A stretch of 64,000 nt of DNA from Desulfotignum sp. (GCA_011390335.1 JAABSO010000011.1:37484-101483); one strand, 5' to 3'; positions 55,813-64,000 are shown, counted from the stretch's first letter. The notes: generated by a model not told the origin, from the sequence alone. Made by a program: numbers and translations.

Positions 55813-56412
55813 ATGGCCAAAAAGAAAAACGCCTGGCGGGAGAATATTGAAGCTATTCTCATTGCCATTGTAATTGCCCTGTTCATCAGAACCTTTATTG
55901 TGCAGGCATTCAAGATTCCTTCCGGTTCCATGCTGGAGACCCTGCAAATCGGGGACCAGATTCTGGTGAACAAATTTATTTACGGGGTCAAGATTCCCTT
56001 TACCAACGGCAAGACGCTGATTCCCTTCAAGGAGCCCGAAAAAGGGGATATCGTGGTGTTCAAGTATCCGGAAGACCCGTCCAAGGATTTCATCAAGCGG
56101 GTGGTGGCTGTGGAAGGAGATACCGTGTCCATTGTTGATAAGCAGTTGTATGTGAACGGCAAGCCGGTGGCTGAAGAACCCTATGCCCAATATTCCACCC
56201 TGCCCACCCATGCCGATAACATGAAACAGATCGTTGTGCCGGAAGATAAGCTGTTTGTTATGGGAGACAACAGGGACAACAGCCATGACAGCCGGTTCTG
56301 GGGATTTGTGGACCTGTCTGCAGTCAAGGGCAAGGCTTTTATGATCTACTGGTCGTGGGACAGGGATGATTTCGGGGTGCGGTGGGGCCGGATTGGTGAT
56401 TTGTTGATATGA
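55813..56412 (+). CDS. lepB: Signal peptidase I
   Basis: Membrane-bound serine protease that removes signal peptides. One N-terminal membrane segment, catalytic Ser in PSGSMLETL, catalytic Lys in FIKRVVAVEGD, and MGDNRDNSHDSRFWG are all present. Length 199 aa. A 7-bp repeat array and palindromic repeat copy 4 follow directly. Confidence 0.95.
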   Translation: MAKKKNAWRENIEAILIAIVIALFIRTFIVQAFKIPSGSMLETLQIGDQILVNKFIYGVKIPFTNGKTLIPFKEPEKGDIVVFKYPEDPSKDFIKRVVAVEGDTVSIVDKQLYVNGKPVAEEPYAQYSTLPTHADNMKQIVVPEDKLFVMGDNRDNSHDSRFWGFVDLSAVKGKAFMIYWSWDRDDFGVRWGRIGDLLI

Positions 56413-56416
56413 AAGT

Positions 56417-56437
56417 GGTTAGCTTTTAGCTTTTAGT
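56417..56437 (+). repeat. 7-bp repeat array, site e
   Basis: GGTT, AGCTTTT, AGCTTTT, AG. It starts 5 nt after the lepB stop and abuts palindromic repeat copy 4. Confidence 0.7.
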
Positions 56438-56441
56438 GTGA

Positions 56442-56530
56442 GGGGTCAGGCTTGCGTTATTGGCATTATCTGTAGCGTCATGGGTCACAACGGCTGTGGT
56501 AGATAACGCCAATAACACAAGCCTGACCCC
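56442..56530. repeat. Dispersed palindromic repeat, copy 4
   Basis: GGGGTCAGGCTTGCGTTATTGG to CAAGCCTGACCCC with the same centre as copies 1 and 2. The following TTGATCATCGAGGTAAAGG (56554-56572) resembles TTGATCACCGAGGTTAAAGG after copy 1. It lies in the pyrB leader. Confidence 0.88.
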
Positions 56531-56579
56531 CCGTTTTCCAGAAACTATTAGATTTGATCATCGAGGTAAAGGATGCGCA

Positions 56580-57518
56580 ATGCGATTCACTAAAAAGGAT
56601 ATTCTGGATATCCATTCCCTTGATCCGGAGGAGATCTCTTTTATTCTGGATACTGCCATGGGAATGAAGGAGATTTCCCAGCGCCCCGTGAAAAAGGTGC
56701 CCACGTTGCGCGGAAAAACCATTGTGCTTTTTTTCCAGGAACCATCCACCAGAACCAAACTTTCCTTTGAAATAGCAGCCAAGCGGTTGTCCGCTGATTC
56801 CGTGGCCATTGCCAAAGCCGGTTCTTCCATGGCCAAAGGAGAAACCCTTATCGATACAGTAAAAAACCTGGAATCCATGCGGCCGGATGTGATTGTCATG
56901 CGCCATTCCTCATCCGGGGCAGCCGTTCAGGTGGCCCGCCGGGTGGACTGTTCGGTGATCAATGCCGGGGACGGGATCCATGCCCATCCCTCCCAGGCGC
57001 TGCTGGACATGATGAGCGTCCGGGAGAACAAAGGCAGGATCAAGGGCCTGAAACTTGCCATGATCGGGGATATTGCCAACTCACGGGTGGCCCGGTCCAA
57101 CATCATCGGGTTTTCCAAAATGGGGGCCCGGGTATCGGTGTGCGCACCCCAGACCATGATACCCGCAGGCATTGCAGCCTTGGGATGTACGGTGGCACCC
57201 ACCATGGAAGCATGCGTGGCAGATGCGGATGTCATCATGATGCTCAGAATCCAGAAAGAGCGGCAGGATGATGTGCTGTTTCCCTCGGAACGCGAATATG
57301 CCGGGCGTTTCGGCCTGAACAAAGCCCGTCTGGCACTGGCAAAAAAAGATGTGACCGTCATGCATCCAGGTCCCATGAACCGGGGGGTTGAGATTGCCAG
57401 TGATGTGGCGGATGCAGACTGTTCCATGATTCTGGATCAGGTGACCAACGGGGTGGCCCTGCGCATGGCCCTGTACTATCTGGTGGCAGGAGGAAGCAGA
57501 CATGCAGATACTGATTAA
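56580..57518 (+). CDS. pyrB: Aspartate carbamoyltransferase catalytic chain
   Basis: First committed step of pyrimidine synthesis. Carbamoyl-phosphate motif FQEPSTRTKLSFE and the C-terminal HPGPMNRGVE are present. Length 312 aa. ATG 56580 is chosen; the longer open frame from 56460 is encoded by the palindromic repeat. No pyrI regulatory chain is adjacent. It overlaps pyrC by 17 nt. Confidence 0.96.
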   Translation: MRFTKKDILDIHSLDPEEISFILDTAMGMKEISQRPVKKVPTLRGKTIVLFFQEPSTRTKLSFEIAAKRLSADSVAIAKAGSSMAKGETLIDTVKNLESMRPDVIVMRHSSSGAAVQVARRVDCSVINAGDGIHAHPSQALLDMMSVRENKGRIKGLKLAMIGDIANSRVARSNIIGFSKMGARVSVCAPQTMIPAGIAALGCTVAPTMEACVADADVIMMLRIQKERQDDVLFPSEREYAGRFGLNKARLALAKKDVTVMHPGPMNRGVEIASDVADADCSMILDQVTNGVALRMALYYLVAGGSRHADTD

Positions 57519-58821
57519 AGGGGCCCGGGTTCTGGATCCGGGGTCCATGGATGAAAAAAAGGATGTCCTGATAGACGGTGAACAGATTGCAGCGATTCTG
57601 GACCCGTCCGATGCATTGCCGTCCGATTCAGTGCCCTCCGGTGCGATGCCGGAACATACCGGCGACATGCAGGTGATCGATGCAGCAGGTCTGGTGCTGG
57701 TGCCTGGCCTCATGGATATCCACGTGCACCTGCGGGAACCGGGCCATGAATACAAGGAAACCATAGCTTCCGGGCTTGCAGCAGCTGCCAAAGGCGGGTT
57801 CACAGCTGTCTGCGCCATGCCCAATACCATGCCTGTGAATGACAACGCCCAGGTGACCACCTTTATTCTGGAAAAGGCCAGGCTGGCAAAAGGGGCAAAG
57901 GTCTATCCTGTTGGTGCCGTTTCAAAGGGATCTGCCGGCAGCAATCTGGCAGAGATCCAAGATATGCAGCAGGCAGGCATCAAAGCGGTGACAGATGACG
58001 GTCTGCCCGTGGTAAATGCACAGCTCATGCGCCGGGCACTGGAATACTGCAACGGGCTGTCCATCCCTGTGTTTGTCCATGCCGAGGAGCTTTCCCTTGT
58101 GAACAGCGGTGCCATGAATGAAGGCCCTGCCGCCACCTTCTGGGGCATCAAAGGCATACCAAATGCCGCTGAAACCGTTATGGTGGCCAGAGACATCCTG
58201 CTGTCACAGTTGACCGGGGCCCATGTGCATTTCTGCCATATCAGCTGCAAAGAGTCCATCGCAGCCATCCGGTCCGCCAAACAGCAGGGCATCCGGGTGA
58301 CCTGTGAAACCGCTCCCCATTACTTCACCCTGATCGATGAAGATGTCAAAGACTATGATACCAATTTCAAGATGAATCCGCCCCTGCGGTCAAATGAGGA
58401 CCGGGAAGCGGTCATCCAGGGCCTGGCGGACGGCACCATCGATGCCATTGCATCTGACCATGCCCCCCACAGCAAAGAGGAAAAAGATCTGGAGTTCGAC
58501 CAGGCTGCCTTCGGGATCGTAGGACTTGAAACTTCCTTGCCGCTGTCGCTGCAGCTGGTGCACGGCGGTGCGCTGACCTTAGAGGAGCTGATCCGGAAAA
58601 TGGCAAAAAACCCGGCACAGATTCTGGGCATCAACAATGATATTATCCCCGGCAACCGGGCAGACCTGACCCTTATCGACCTGAATCAAAAAACCATCAT
58701 TGATCCGGCCCTGTTTGTGTCAAAGAGCCGGAACACCCCTTTTGCCGGCATGGTGGTCCAGGGCAGGGCGGTGTGCACCATGGTGGACGGAAAAATCGTT
58801 TTCAATGCATTAACGGACTAA
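57502..58821 (+). CDS. pyrC: Dihydroorotase
   Basis: Zinc amidohydrolase that closes carbamoyl-aspartate to dihydroorotate. Metal motif MDIHVHLREPG, the FVHAEE and HFCHIS histidines, and ASDHAPHSKEEK near the C-terminus are present, so it is a likely active class I enzyme. Length 439 aa. Translationally coupled to pyrB. Confidence 0.95.
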   Translation: MQILIKGARVLDPGSMDEKKDVLIDGEQIAAILDPSDALPSDSVPSGAMPEHTGDMQVIDAAGLVLVPGLMDIHVHLREPGHEYKETIASGLAAAAKGGFTAVCAMPNTMPVNDNAQVTTFILEKARLAKGAKVYPVGAVSKGSAGSNLAEIQDMQQAGIKAVTDDGLPVVNAQLMRRALEYCNGLSIPVFVHAEELSLVNSGAMNEGPAATFWGIKGIPNAAETVMVARDILLSQLTGAHVHFCHISCKESIAAIRSAKQQGIRVTCETAPHYFTLIDEDVKDYDTNFKMNPPLRSNEDREAVIQGLADGTIDAIASDHAPHSKEEKDLEFDQAAFGIVGLETSLPLSLQLVHGGALTLEELIRKMAKNPAQILGINNDIIPGNRADLTLIDLNQKTIIDPALFVSKSRNTPFAGMVVQGRAVCTMVDGKIVFNALTD

Positions 58822-58870
58822 CGCGGGAAATCCGCAACCCAGTTGTCCCTCCTCATCTTTTTGTTTTTTT

Positions 58871-58900
58871 TTGACAGGAACTGAGCAGTAGGGGTATGAC
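58871..58900 (+). promoter_or_regulatory. Candidate sigma-70 promoter of the NtrC-type regulator
   Basis: TTGACA (58871-58876) and TATGAC (58895-58900), spaced 18 bp, about 40 nt before the start codon. Confidence 0.5.
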
Positions 58901-58941
58901 AGGGAAGAGGCTGATTTTAACTATTTTGGGGACAGCAATGC

Positions 58942-60336
58942 ATGGGTGATGGATACAAAATACTGGTGGTGGATGATGATGAAAGCATGCGCGATTTTCT
59001 GGAACTGCTGCTGACCAAGGAAAATTACCAAGTTTTTACAGCCAGAACCGGGAAACAGGCTGTGAACATGATCCAGAAAAACACCTATGACCTGGTTCTG
59101 GCAGATATCCGTCTGGGGGATATCACCGGCCTGGATGTATTGAAACAGGTTAAAAAACAGCATCCAGATACCGTGGTCATCATGATTTCCGCCTACTCCA
59201 CCACGGAAATTGCCGTAAAAGCCATGAATGAGGGGGCCTATGATTTTGTTCCCAAACCCTTTGACAATGATGAGCTGCGCCAGACCATCGCCCGGGCCCT
59301 GGCACTTCAGACCCTGGATCAGGAAAGAGAACACAGAAGCTTTGAACTCAAAGACCAGCTGCATTTCAATCGGATAATCGGCAACAGCCCCGGCATGGCC
59401 GCCATTTTCAAGCGTATCCAGCAGATCAGCCCCACCAAGACCAATGTGCTTGTTACAGGTGAGAGCGGCACCGGCAAAGAGCTTATCGCCAGGGCCATCC
59501 ATGAAAACTCCGACCGCAAAGACAAACCCTTTGTGGTGGTCAACTGCGGCGGCATCCCGGATACCCTCATGGAAAGTGAGTTTTTCGGCCATGTCAGGGG
59601 ATCTTTCACCGGTGCGGTGGTGGACAAAAAAGGGCTGTTTGAGGCCGCCGACCAGGGCACGATCTTTCTGGATGAAATCGGGGAACTTTCCCCGCTGCTT
59701 CAGGTGAAACTGCTGCGGGCGGTCCAGGAAACCGCTTTCAAACCCGTGGGCGGCACCAGTGAAATAGAAGTGGATGTGCGCATTATTTCCGCCACCAACA
59801 AGAGACTGGAAGAAGAGGTCATTGAAGGGCGGTTCAGAGAAGATCTGTTCTTCCGCCTCAATGTCATCCCCATAAAAGTGCCCCCTCTGCGGGACCGCAA
59901 AGGGGATGTGGCCATTCTGGCCCAGCACTTTGCTGAAAAATATTCAAAAAAAATGGGCAAGGATATTGTCAAGCTCTCGTCCTATGCCATCGATTTTCTC
60001 AACAAATACTCATTTCCCGGCAATGTCCGGGAGCTGGAAAACCTGATTGAACGCTCGGTGGCACTGTCTTCCACCAACATCATCCTGCCCGAAAGCCTGA
60101 CCATTTCCATGCACAAAAAACGGCGGTGGATCGAGGTGGTGGAAGACCGGCGGTTCGACCTGGACGAGGTGGAGCAGGGGGTGGATCTTGATGAGATTTT
60201 GTCCACCATCGAGGCAGCCTACCTGAAAAAAGCCATGGAACTTGCCGGTGGCAACAAAAGCAAGGCAGCAGAGTATCTCAACCTGACCCTCAGGTCCATG
60301 CGCTACCGCCTGGACAAAGCCGCCATTGATACCTGA
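58942..60336 (+). CDS. Sigma-54-dependent response regulator (NtrC family)
   Basis: A 464-aa activator: receiver domain with phospho-Asp in LVLADIRLGD, AAA+ domain with GESGTGKELIARAIH and the sigma-54 contact loop GSFTGA (Ser for the commoner Ala), and a Fis-type DNA-binding C-terminus (NKSKAAEYLNLTLRSMRYRL). No histidine kinase gene is adjacent, so it is an orphan regulator here. Targets unknown. Confidence 0.94.
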   Translation: MGDGYKILVVDDDESMRDFLELLLTKENYQVFTARTGKQAVNMIQKNTYDLVLADIRLGDITGLDVLKQVKKQHPDTVVIMISAYSTTEIAVKAMNEGAYDFVPKPFDNDELRQTIARALALQTLDQEREHRSFELKDQLHFNRIIGNSPGMAAIFKRIQQISPTKTNVLVTGESGTGKELIARAIHENSDRKDKPFVVVNCGGIPDTLMESEFFGHVRGSFTGAVVDKKGLFEAADQGTIFLDEIGELSPLLQVKLLRAVQETAFKPVGGTSEIEVDVRIISATNKRLEEEVIEGRFREDLFFRLNVIPIKVPPLRDRKGDVAILAQHFAEKYSKKMGKDIVKLSSYAIDFLNKYSFPGNVRELENLIERSVALSSTNIILPESLTISMHKKRRWIEVVEDRRFDLDEVEQGVDLDEILSTIEAAYLKKAMELAGGNKSKAAEYLNLTLRSMRYRLDKAAIDT

Positions 60337-60341
60337 CCATC

Positions 60342-60398
60342 ACACCTGTTCCCACTTAAAAGAAGGGGGATTTTGAACTCTGAATACCCAGGGGCAGT
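60342..60398 (-). pseudogene. Relic of an AAA-ATPase-like gene (N- and C-terminal ends fused)
   Basis: On the minus strand, AAAACACTGCCCCTGGGTAT and the following bases match the first codons of the gene at 61403-62962 (coding KLPLGIQS). They are joined almost directly to TCTTTTAAGTGGGAACAGG..., which matches its last codons (coding SFEWEQV and stop). The middle about 1.5 kb is missing. It sits immediately after the hepT stop. Confidence 0.65.
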
Positions 60399-60401
60399 GT
60401 T

Positions 60402-60833
60402 TTATGGCCATTCTCCCCGCATGGATTCATAGGAACGAATCTGCTGTATGAAGCTTTCAAAATCCGGGAGATGTTTTTGAAAAATGCCATATATCAAGGC
60501 ATCGTCTATCCGGTCATAGCCATGAACCAGAATGTTCCTTGTACCGGCCATGGGTATGAGGAATTTCAGAAGGGCGGTTTTGATGATGCCGGATTCTGCC
60601 AATACCATAAAAACGCCTTTGTTATCATTCGGTTCTTTCAATTGATGGGTTGCAATTAAAATTTTTCCGATATCCAGACAGGATTCGATCGCTACCTGGA
60701 TATTTCTCTCAGCCACATCTTTATCTCGGGCTGAAGAAAGATAGGATTCAAATGAATTTATGGTTTGAGACAGATGACGCAGCCGTTTTACCCTTTCTTC
60801 CACAATCAGGATTTTTTTTAGAATTGATTTCAT
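60402..60833 (-). CDS. hepT: HepT-like toxin (DUF86 family)
   Basis: A 143-aa helical HEPN-domain protein. The RNase motif R-x4-H-x-Y is visible in RNILVHGY. HepT toxins are neutralised by their MntA partner, which adenylylates the tyrosine. It overlaps the upstream nucleotidyltransferase gene by 4 nt. Confidence 0.88.
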   Translation of the reverse strand: MKSILKKILIVEERVKRLRHLSQTINSFESYLSSARDKDVAERNIQVAIESCLDIGKILIATHQLKEPNDNKGVFMVLAESGIIKTALLKFLIPMAGTRNILVHGYDRIDDALIYGIFQKHLPDFESFIQQIRSYESMRGEWP

Positions 60834-61294
60834 GGTATCTCTTTAGTCTTAACCGGTTTATAGTTCCGCAGTTCATCCAGAAAGGGTTTGAAATCAAAAT
60901 ACATGCCTTTCAGTGCGATTTCATATTCAAGCCGGTCGTCAGGATCGTTTTCATATAACAGTTCTCCGGTCGTGATCACCTGGTAGGCGGTTTCAACAGA
61001 GGCTGCATTCAAAATTACCACATCTGTCTGCCGGTCTGTTTCATCACTTACCCGGGTCGCTATGATATAGGCATCATAAGAAGCTGTCAGAGGGTCCTTT
61101 TTGTAAAGAGAATGATTAAGCAAAAAAGCCATGTCGATATCAGAACACGGTTTAAACCGGTCTTCCTCCAGAACGGAACCAAACAGATATACCGCCCGGA
61201 TGGTTTCTCTGGCCGACAGTGCCTGCTGGATGCAGTGGTTCACAATGCCGGCAACCGATTGAATTATTTTGCCATGTCTATCTGTCTGTATCAT
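60830..61294 (-). CDS. mntA: MntA-like nucleotidyltransferase antitoxin
   Basis: A 154-aa minimal nucleotidyltransferase with the G-S-x10-D-x-D type motif (LFGSVLEEDRFKPCSDIDM). It pairs with HepT (4-nt overlap) as an AMPylating antitoxin. The start codon lies only 6 nt after a good -10 box (61301-61306), so the mRNA may be leaderless. The first six codons are part of a direct repeat also present at 62985-63045. Confidence 0.85.
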   Translation of the reverse strand: MIQTDRHGKIIQSVAGIVNHCIQQALSARETIRAVYLFGSVLEEDRFKPCSDIDMAFLLNHSLYKKDPLTASYDAYIIATRVSDETDRQTDVVILNAASVETAYQVITTGELLYENDPDDRLEYEIALKGMYFDFKPFLDELRNYKPVKTKEIP

Positions 61295-61337
61295 AAAACC
61301 AATATATCTTTAAATGCTGCTGTTTACAAGAAATCAT
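61281..61337. repeat. Direct repeat A (promoter and start of mntA)
   Basis: About 57 bp nearly identical to 62985-63045. It contains a minus-strand promoter: TTGTAA (61324-61329) and TATATT (61301-61306), spacer 17 bp. Confidence 0.85.
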
Positions 61338-61402
61338 CAGGCGTAAAATTTATTCTGTCAAATAGATTTTTTGTTTTGAGTACCCACGGAAAAGCGCTCG
61401 TT

Positions 61403-62962
61403 TCAAACTTGTTCCCACTCAAAAGATGCAATGTTTCTTTTTTCCTTTGAGAATTCGATACCGATGAGAAATATGATTCTGCCGTCTTTCATGTATTTTT
61501 CAAAATAGCGTTTTCCCTTGATCTGTGCCAGCGGGTTTTTACGGCTTGATTGATCGTTTTCGATCACCTTGAACTCAAAGATATATATTTTTTTGTGCCC
61601 GGGAAATTGCAAGGTCAGATCCGCCCGCCCCCTGCTGGTGATGTCTTCGGCCGTGAGATCCAGGCCGAGGCTGGCAAGAAACGCATAGATCACGCTGACA
61701 TAAAACCCTTCATAATGGGTTAGGTTTCCATGGGCGGTGTAGGGGATGGCGGCAAAAAGGCGCTCGATCTGTGACTTGAGGTCCGTGAAATCATCTTCGA
61801 GCAAGGTTTTGTATAAACGGGCATCTGGTTGAAACCGGTGTTCCGTGAAGTATCCGATCAAATATTGATTGAACGCGTTCTTGACTTCAAAGTTTGGATA
61901 AGAAAGGGTATGGATCACCTGGTTGAAGATGGTGCTGGTTTTTTTGATGGTCAGGTATCCGGTCTGGAACATCAGGGATTCGATGGGGATATTGCCCACA
62001 TCAAAGGTGTTCAAAAGCTGCTCCGATACCTCCAGGTTTTCCAGATCCGGCAGAAAATACTGTTTATCCCGGATCATATCCATCAGAAACGTGGGCGTGC
62101 CGGTCTCGAACCAGTAATTTTTGAATTTCCCGCCTTCCTGGAAGAACAGCAGGATGTCGTATGGATTGTAAACCGGCTCTCCGGAAAATGAATAGCCGTT
62201 ATACCATTTTGCCAGTTCCGCCAGATCCACCGGGCCATCGGGTCCGGTCCGGGCCAGATGTTCTTTGAATCCGGTTTCCACATCGGCCTGGGTATATCCG
62301 CAGATGGTGCTATATTCAGGGGACAGGGTGATGTCCCGCAGATTGTTCAACCCGGAAAACAGGTTCATCTTGCTGAACTTGCTCACTCCGGTGAGAAATG
62401 CAAACTTGATGTGTTCATCCGCATCCTTGATGGCAGAATAGAATCCCCGCAAGGTGTCTCTGACAGACAATGCCGTTTCTTCATCTGTGATATTGTCCAG
62501 AATCGGCTTGTCATATTCATCCACCACCACCACCACCGGCATCTGATATTTTTCATGGCAGGCCTCGATGAGACCCCTGAAATAATTGCCGATGGTTTCC
62601 CTGTTAGCCGCAGTAACCCCGTTGTCTCGTTCATTTTTCTGAAGCAGCCCGGCAATGGTTTTCTCAAGATGCTCAGAAGACTGGCACACATCTCCGCCAA
62701 AGCTGATTTTGATTACCGGATATGTTTTATCCCAGTCCCATTTGTCATACACAAACAGGCCCTTGAACAGCTCTTTTCTGCCTTCAAACAAACATTTCAA
62801 CGTATCCAGAAACAGGGATTTGCCGAACCGCCGGGGCCGGGAAAGGAAATAATAGGTCCCCTGTTCAGCCATGGCAAATGCCTGTTGTGTTTTGTCGATA
62901 TACAGATAGGGGTCTGTTCTTATTTTTTCAAAACTCTGGATACCCAGGGGCAGTTTTTTCAT
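61403..62962 (-). CDS. AAA-ATPase-like protein with PD-(D/E)XK nuclease-like C-terminus
   Basis: A 519-aa protein of the AAA-ATPase-like/DUF1703 family. The N-terminal ATPase has YFLSRPRRFGKSLFLDTL (Walker A) and VVVVDEYDKPI (Walker B). The C-terminus has a nuclease-like core, ADLTLQF...YIFEFKV, with the D, E and K residues in place. Function in cells is unclear; such genes are multicopy and mobile in anaerobes. GGAG is 7 nt before ATG. Flanked by direct repeats A and B. Confidence 0.88.
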   Translation of the reverse strand: MKKLPLGIQSFEKIRTDPYLYIDKTQQAFAMAEQGTYYFLSRPRRFGKSLFLDTLKCLFEGRKELFKGLFVYDKWDWDKTYPVIKISFGGDVCQSSEHLEKTIAGLLQKNERDNGVTAANRETIGNYFRGLIEACHEKYQMPVVVVVDEYDKPILDNITDEETALSVRDTLRGFYSAIKDADEHIKFAFLTGVSKFSKMNLFSGLNNLRDITLSPEYSTICGYTQADVETGFKEHLARTGPDGPVDLAELAKWYNGYSFSGEPVYNPYDILLFFQEGGKFKNYWFETGTPTFLMDMIRDKQYFLPDLENLEVSEQLLNTFDVGNIPIESLMFQTGYLTIKKTSTIFNQVIHTLSYPNFEVKNAFNQYLIGYFTEHRFQPDARLYKTLLEDDFTDLKSQIERLFAAIPYTAHGNLTHYEGFYVSVIYAFLASLGLDLTAEDITSRGRADLTLQFPGHKKIYIFEFKVIENDQSSRKNPLAQIKGKRYFEKYMKDGRIIFLIGIEFSKEKRNIASFEWEQV

Positions 62963-62984
62963 GACAACGCTCCTTTTGTTTGAA

Positions 62985-63045
62985 TCTGTCTGCCAGTATC
63001 ATAAAACCAATATACCTTTGAATGCCGGTGTTTACAAGAAATTAT
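62985..63045. repeat. Direct repeat B (promoter of the AAA-ATPase-like gene)
   Basis: Near-copy of 61281-61337, holding the same minus-strand promoter, TTGTAA (63032-63037) and TATATT (63009-63014) with a 17-bp spacer. It also carries an unused ATGATACTGGCAGACAGA resembling the mntA start. Confidence 0.85.
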
Positions 63046-63116
63046 GATGTCAGAAGTTACTCCACTTGACAGGAAGACCAGGATGGTGCATTTTAATGTG
63101 TATAAGGAGGTGTATA

Positions 63117-63317
63117 ATGAGAACCAATATTGTGCTGGATGATTCCCTTGTAAAGGAAGCCTTTTTATTAAGTGGCGTGAAAACCAAGAAAGACCTGATT
63201 TCCCTTGCCCTGAAAGAATTTGTAATGACAAGAAAACGGCGCAATCTGCTGGAACTGGCTGGAAAAATAGAATTCAGGGATGATTATGATTATAAAGCCT
63301 GCCGGGAAGGCAAATGA
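63117..63317 (+). CDS. VapB-type antitoxin
   Basis: A 66-aa protein with an N-terminal strand and helices of the VapB (DUF2191-like) type: RTNIVLDDSLVKEAFLLSG and KKDLISLALKEFV. It neutralises VapC and represses the operon. AAGGAGG stands before ATG 63117, so the longer frame from 63066 is rejected. Overlaps vapC by 4 nt. Confidence 0.88.
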   Translation: MRTNIVLDDSLVKEAFLLSGVKTKKDLISLALKEFVMTRKRRNLLELAGKIEFRDDYDYKACREGK

Positions 63318-63736
63318 TACTGGTAGACACATCTGTATTGATTGATTTCTTCAAAGGCGTGAAAAATGAACCGATGCGGTGTTTTTCAGACATTGTAAAA
63401 AAACAGATTCCTTTTGGAATAACATCGGTCATTTTTCAGGAAATTCTTCAGGGGGCAAAAAATGGAAAAGAATTCGAATTGCTCAACGAATACCTGAGTT
63501 GCCAGCAGTTTTATCATCCTGAAGATGCGGTCGCTTCATATGAAAAAGCGGCCCGGATCTATTTTTCCTGCCGGAAAAAAGGGATAACCGTCCGGAGTGC
63601 CATTGATTGCTTGATTGCCCAGATAGCGCTGGAACATGATTTGTTTTTTCTTCACAATGACAAGGATTTTGAATACATGGCTCCTGTCATCGGGCTTAAA
63701 ATTTATCCTGTCAGTTTTCCCTGGATGACCGGATAA
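63314..63736 (+). CDS. VapC-type PIN-domain ribonuclease toxin
   Basis: A 140-aa PIN-domain RNase. The acidic site is complete: D in LVDTSVLIDFF, E in IFQEILQGA, D in SAIDCLIAQIA and D in LHNDKDFEYM. VapC toxins cut tRNA or rRNA. Coupled to the upstream antitoxin gene. Confidence 0.92.
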   Translation: MILVDTSVLIDFFKGVKNEPMRCFSDIVKKQIPFGITSVIFQEILQGAKNGKEFELLNEYLSCQQFYHPEDAVASYEKAARIYFSCRKKGITVRSAIDCLIAQIALEHDLFFLHNDKDFEYMAPVIGLKIYPVSFPWMTG

Positions 63737-63827
63737 TGCGGCCGGTCTGCAAGGTTTGGTGCAGGGGGAAAGAGAAGGATGACAAGGAAGTGACGGGAGA
63801 CGGATGTTCATAAGTCAAGGATAACGG

Positions 63828-64000
63828 TTATTGTATGCGCAAGAGGCTGTGCTTGTCTTTGGAAAATGCCACAACCGTATGGGCATCGAAGAACGCTTTG
63901 AGCATCTGCCGTTCATGAAGCGAATATTTCTGCACCCAGAAATTAAACAGCGATACATTCACCAGCATATGGGTGAAACCCTGGTCATGCAGGGCCCGTG
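63828..64000 (-). CDS. C-terminal end of an unidentified protein (5' partial)
   Basis: The minus-strand frame is open from the window edge to a TAA at 63828-63830 and encodes about 57 residues (HDQGFTHMLVNVSLFNFW ... HTVVAFSKDKHSLLRIQ). The GFTHMLVN pattern is reminiscent of the C-terminus of membrane glycosyltransferases (family 39), but this is too little to be sure. Confidence 0.55.
   Translation of the reverse strand, partial: RALHDQGFTHMLVNVSLFNFWVQKYSLHERQMLKAFFDAHTVVAFSKDKHSLLRIQ

Noticed and set aside
56460..56579. N-terminal extension of pyrB
   Set aside because: The extra 40 codons are encoded by palindromic repeat copy 4 and its flank; the usual PyrB start with a ribosome site is at 56580.
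63066..63116. Earlier start for the VapB-like antitoxin
   Set aside because: AAGGAGG is placed for ATG 63117, and the extra residues are not VapB-like.

Overview
The window looks like a chromosomal segment of an anaerobic, Gram-negative sulfate-reducing bacterium of the Desulfobacterota, most likely Desulfobacterales. This is inferred from gene content: the siroheme-dependent haem pathway genes ahbC-hemB-ahbD, a long PPi-dependent phosphofructokinase, an MttB-family methyltransferase, a TRAP transporter, lipopolysaccharide export and KDO genes, and sigma-54 with PTS-Ntr genes. No rRNA, phage, CRISPR array or transposase gene was seen.

Layout. 1-4000: end of an oligopeptide ABC importer (binding protein, OppD-like, OppF-like), with a cold-shock gene and a palindromic repeat between the two ATPases. 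4093-10862: two SurA-type folding factors, recO, a GHMP kinase, a small unknown protein, a nucleoside phosphorylase and ligA. 11507-13526: accessory patch with a long imperfect inverted repeat flanked by 16-bp direct repeats, a GntR gene, a possible FAD-oxidase relic, a TumA/TumE-like toxin-antitoxin pair and a repeat. 13771-24637: a probable catabolic operon: GntR, cupin, DUF2848, nitrilase-type amidase, PreA-like ring reductase, BCCT carrier, three-subunit molybdenum hydroxylase and MttB-family methyltransferase. The enzyme mix suggests uptake, N-demethylation, ring hydroxylation, ring reduction and amide opening of a quaternary or heterocyclic amine; the substrate is not known. 24930-26742: TetR plus exported nitroreductase-like lipoprotein, bracketed by inverted copies of a repeat. 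26938-32621: proline racemase family enzyme, TRAP transporter, Asp/Glu racemase family enzyme and a divergent GntR regulator.

32674-38185 carries a LysE exporter, ftsY, a diguanylate cyclase and PPi-phosphofructokinase. A nearly continuous minus-strand run follows (53059 down to 38464): kdsA-kdsC-lptC-lptA-lptB-rpoN-hpf-ptsN-rapZ-EIIA(Man), gap, tpiA-secG, tRNA-Leu(GAG), a small Cys-rich protein, a ClpX-like AAA+ ATPase, ahbC-hemB-ahbD. On the plus strand, 53218-60336 holds an M23 peptidase, a homocysteine-biosynthesis (DUF39) protein, lepB, pyrB-pyrC and an NtrC-type regulator. 60342-63736 is a defence/toxin island: HepT-MntA, a PD-(D/E)XK-linked AAA-ATPase, VapBC. Its flanks hold duplicated promoters and a gene relic that record a rearrangement. 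The window ends in the C-terminus of an unidentified minus-strand gene.

Three dispersed repeat types recur: ~90-bp palindromes with GGGGTCAGGCTTG ends (four copies), 7-bp AGCTGTT/AGCTTTT arrays at gene 3' ends (five sites), and a GGACCRTCAGA-containing hairpin family (three or four sites).
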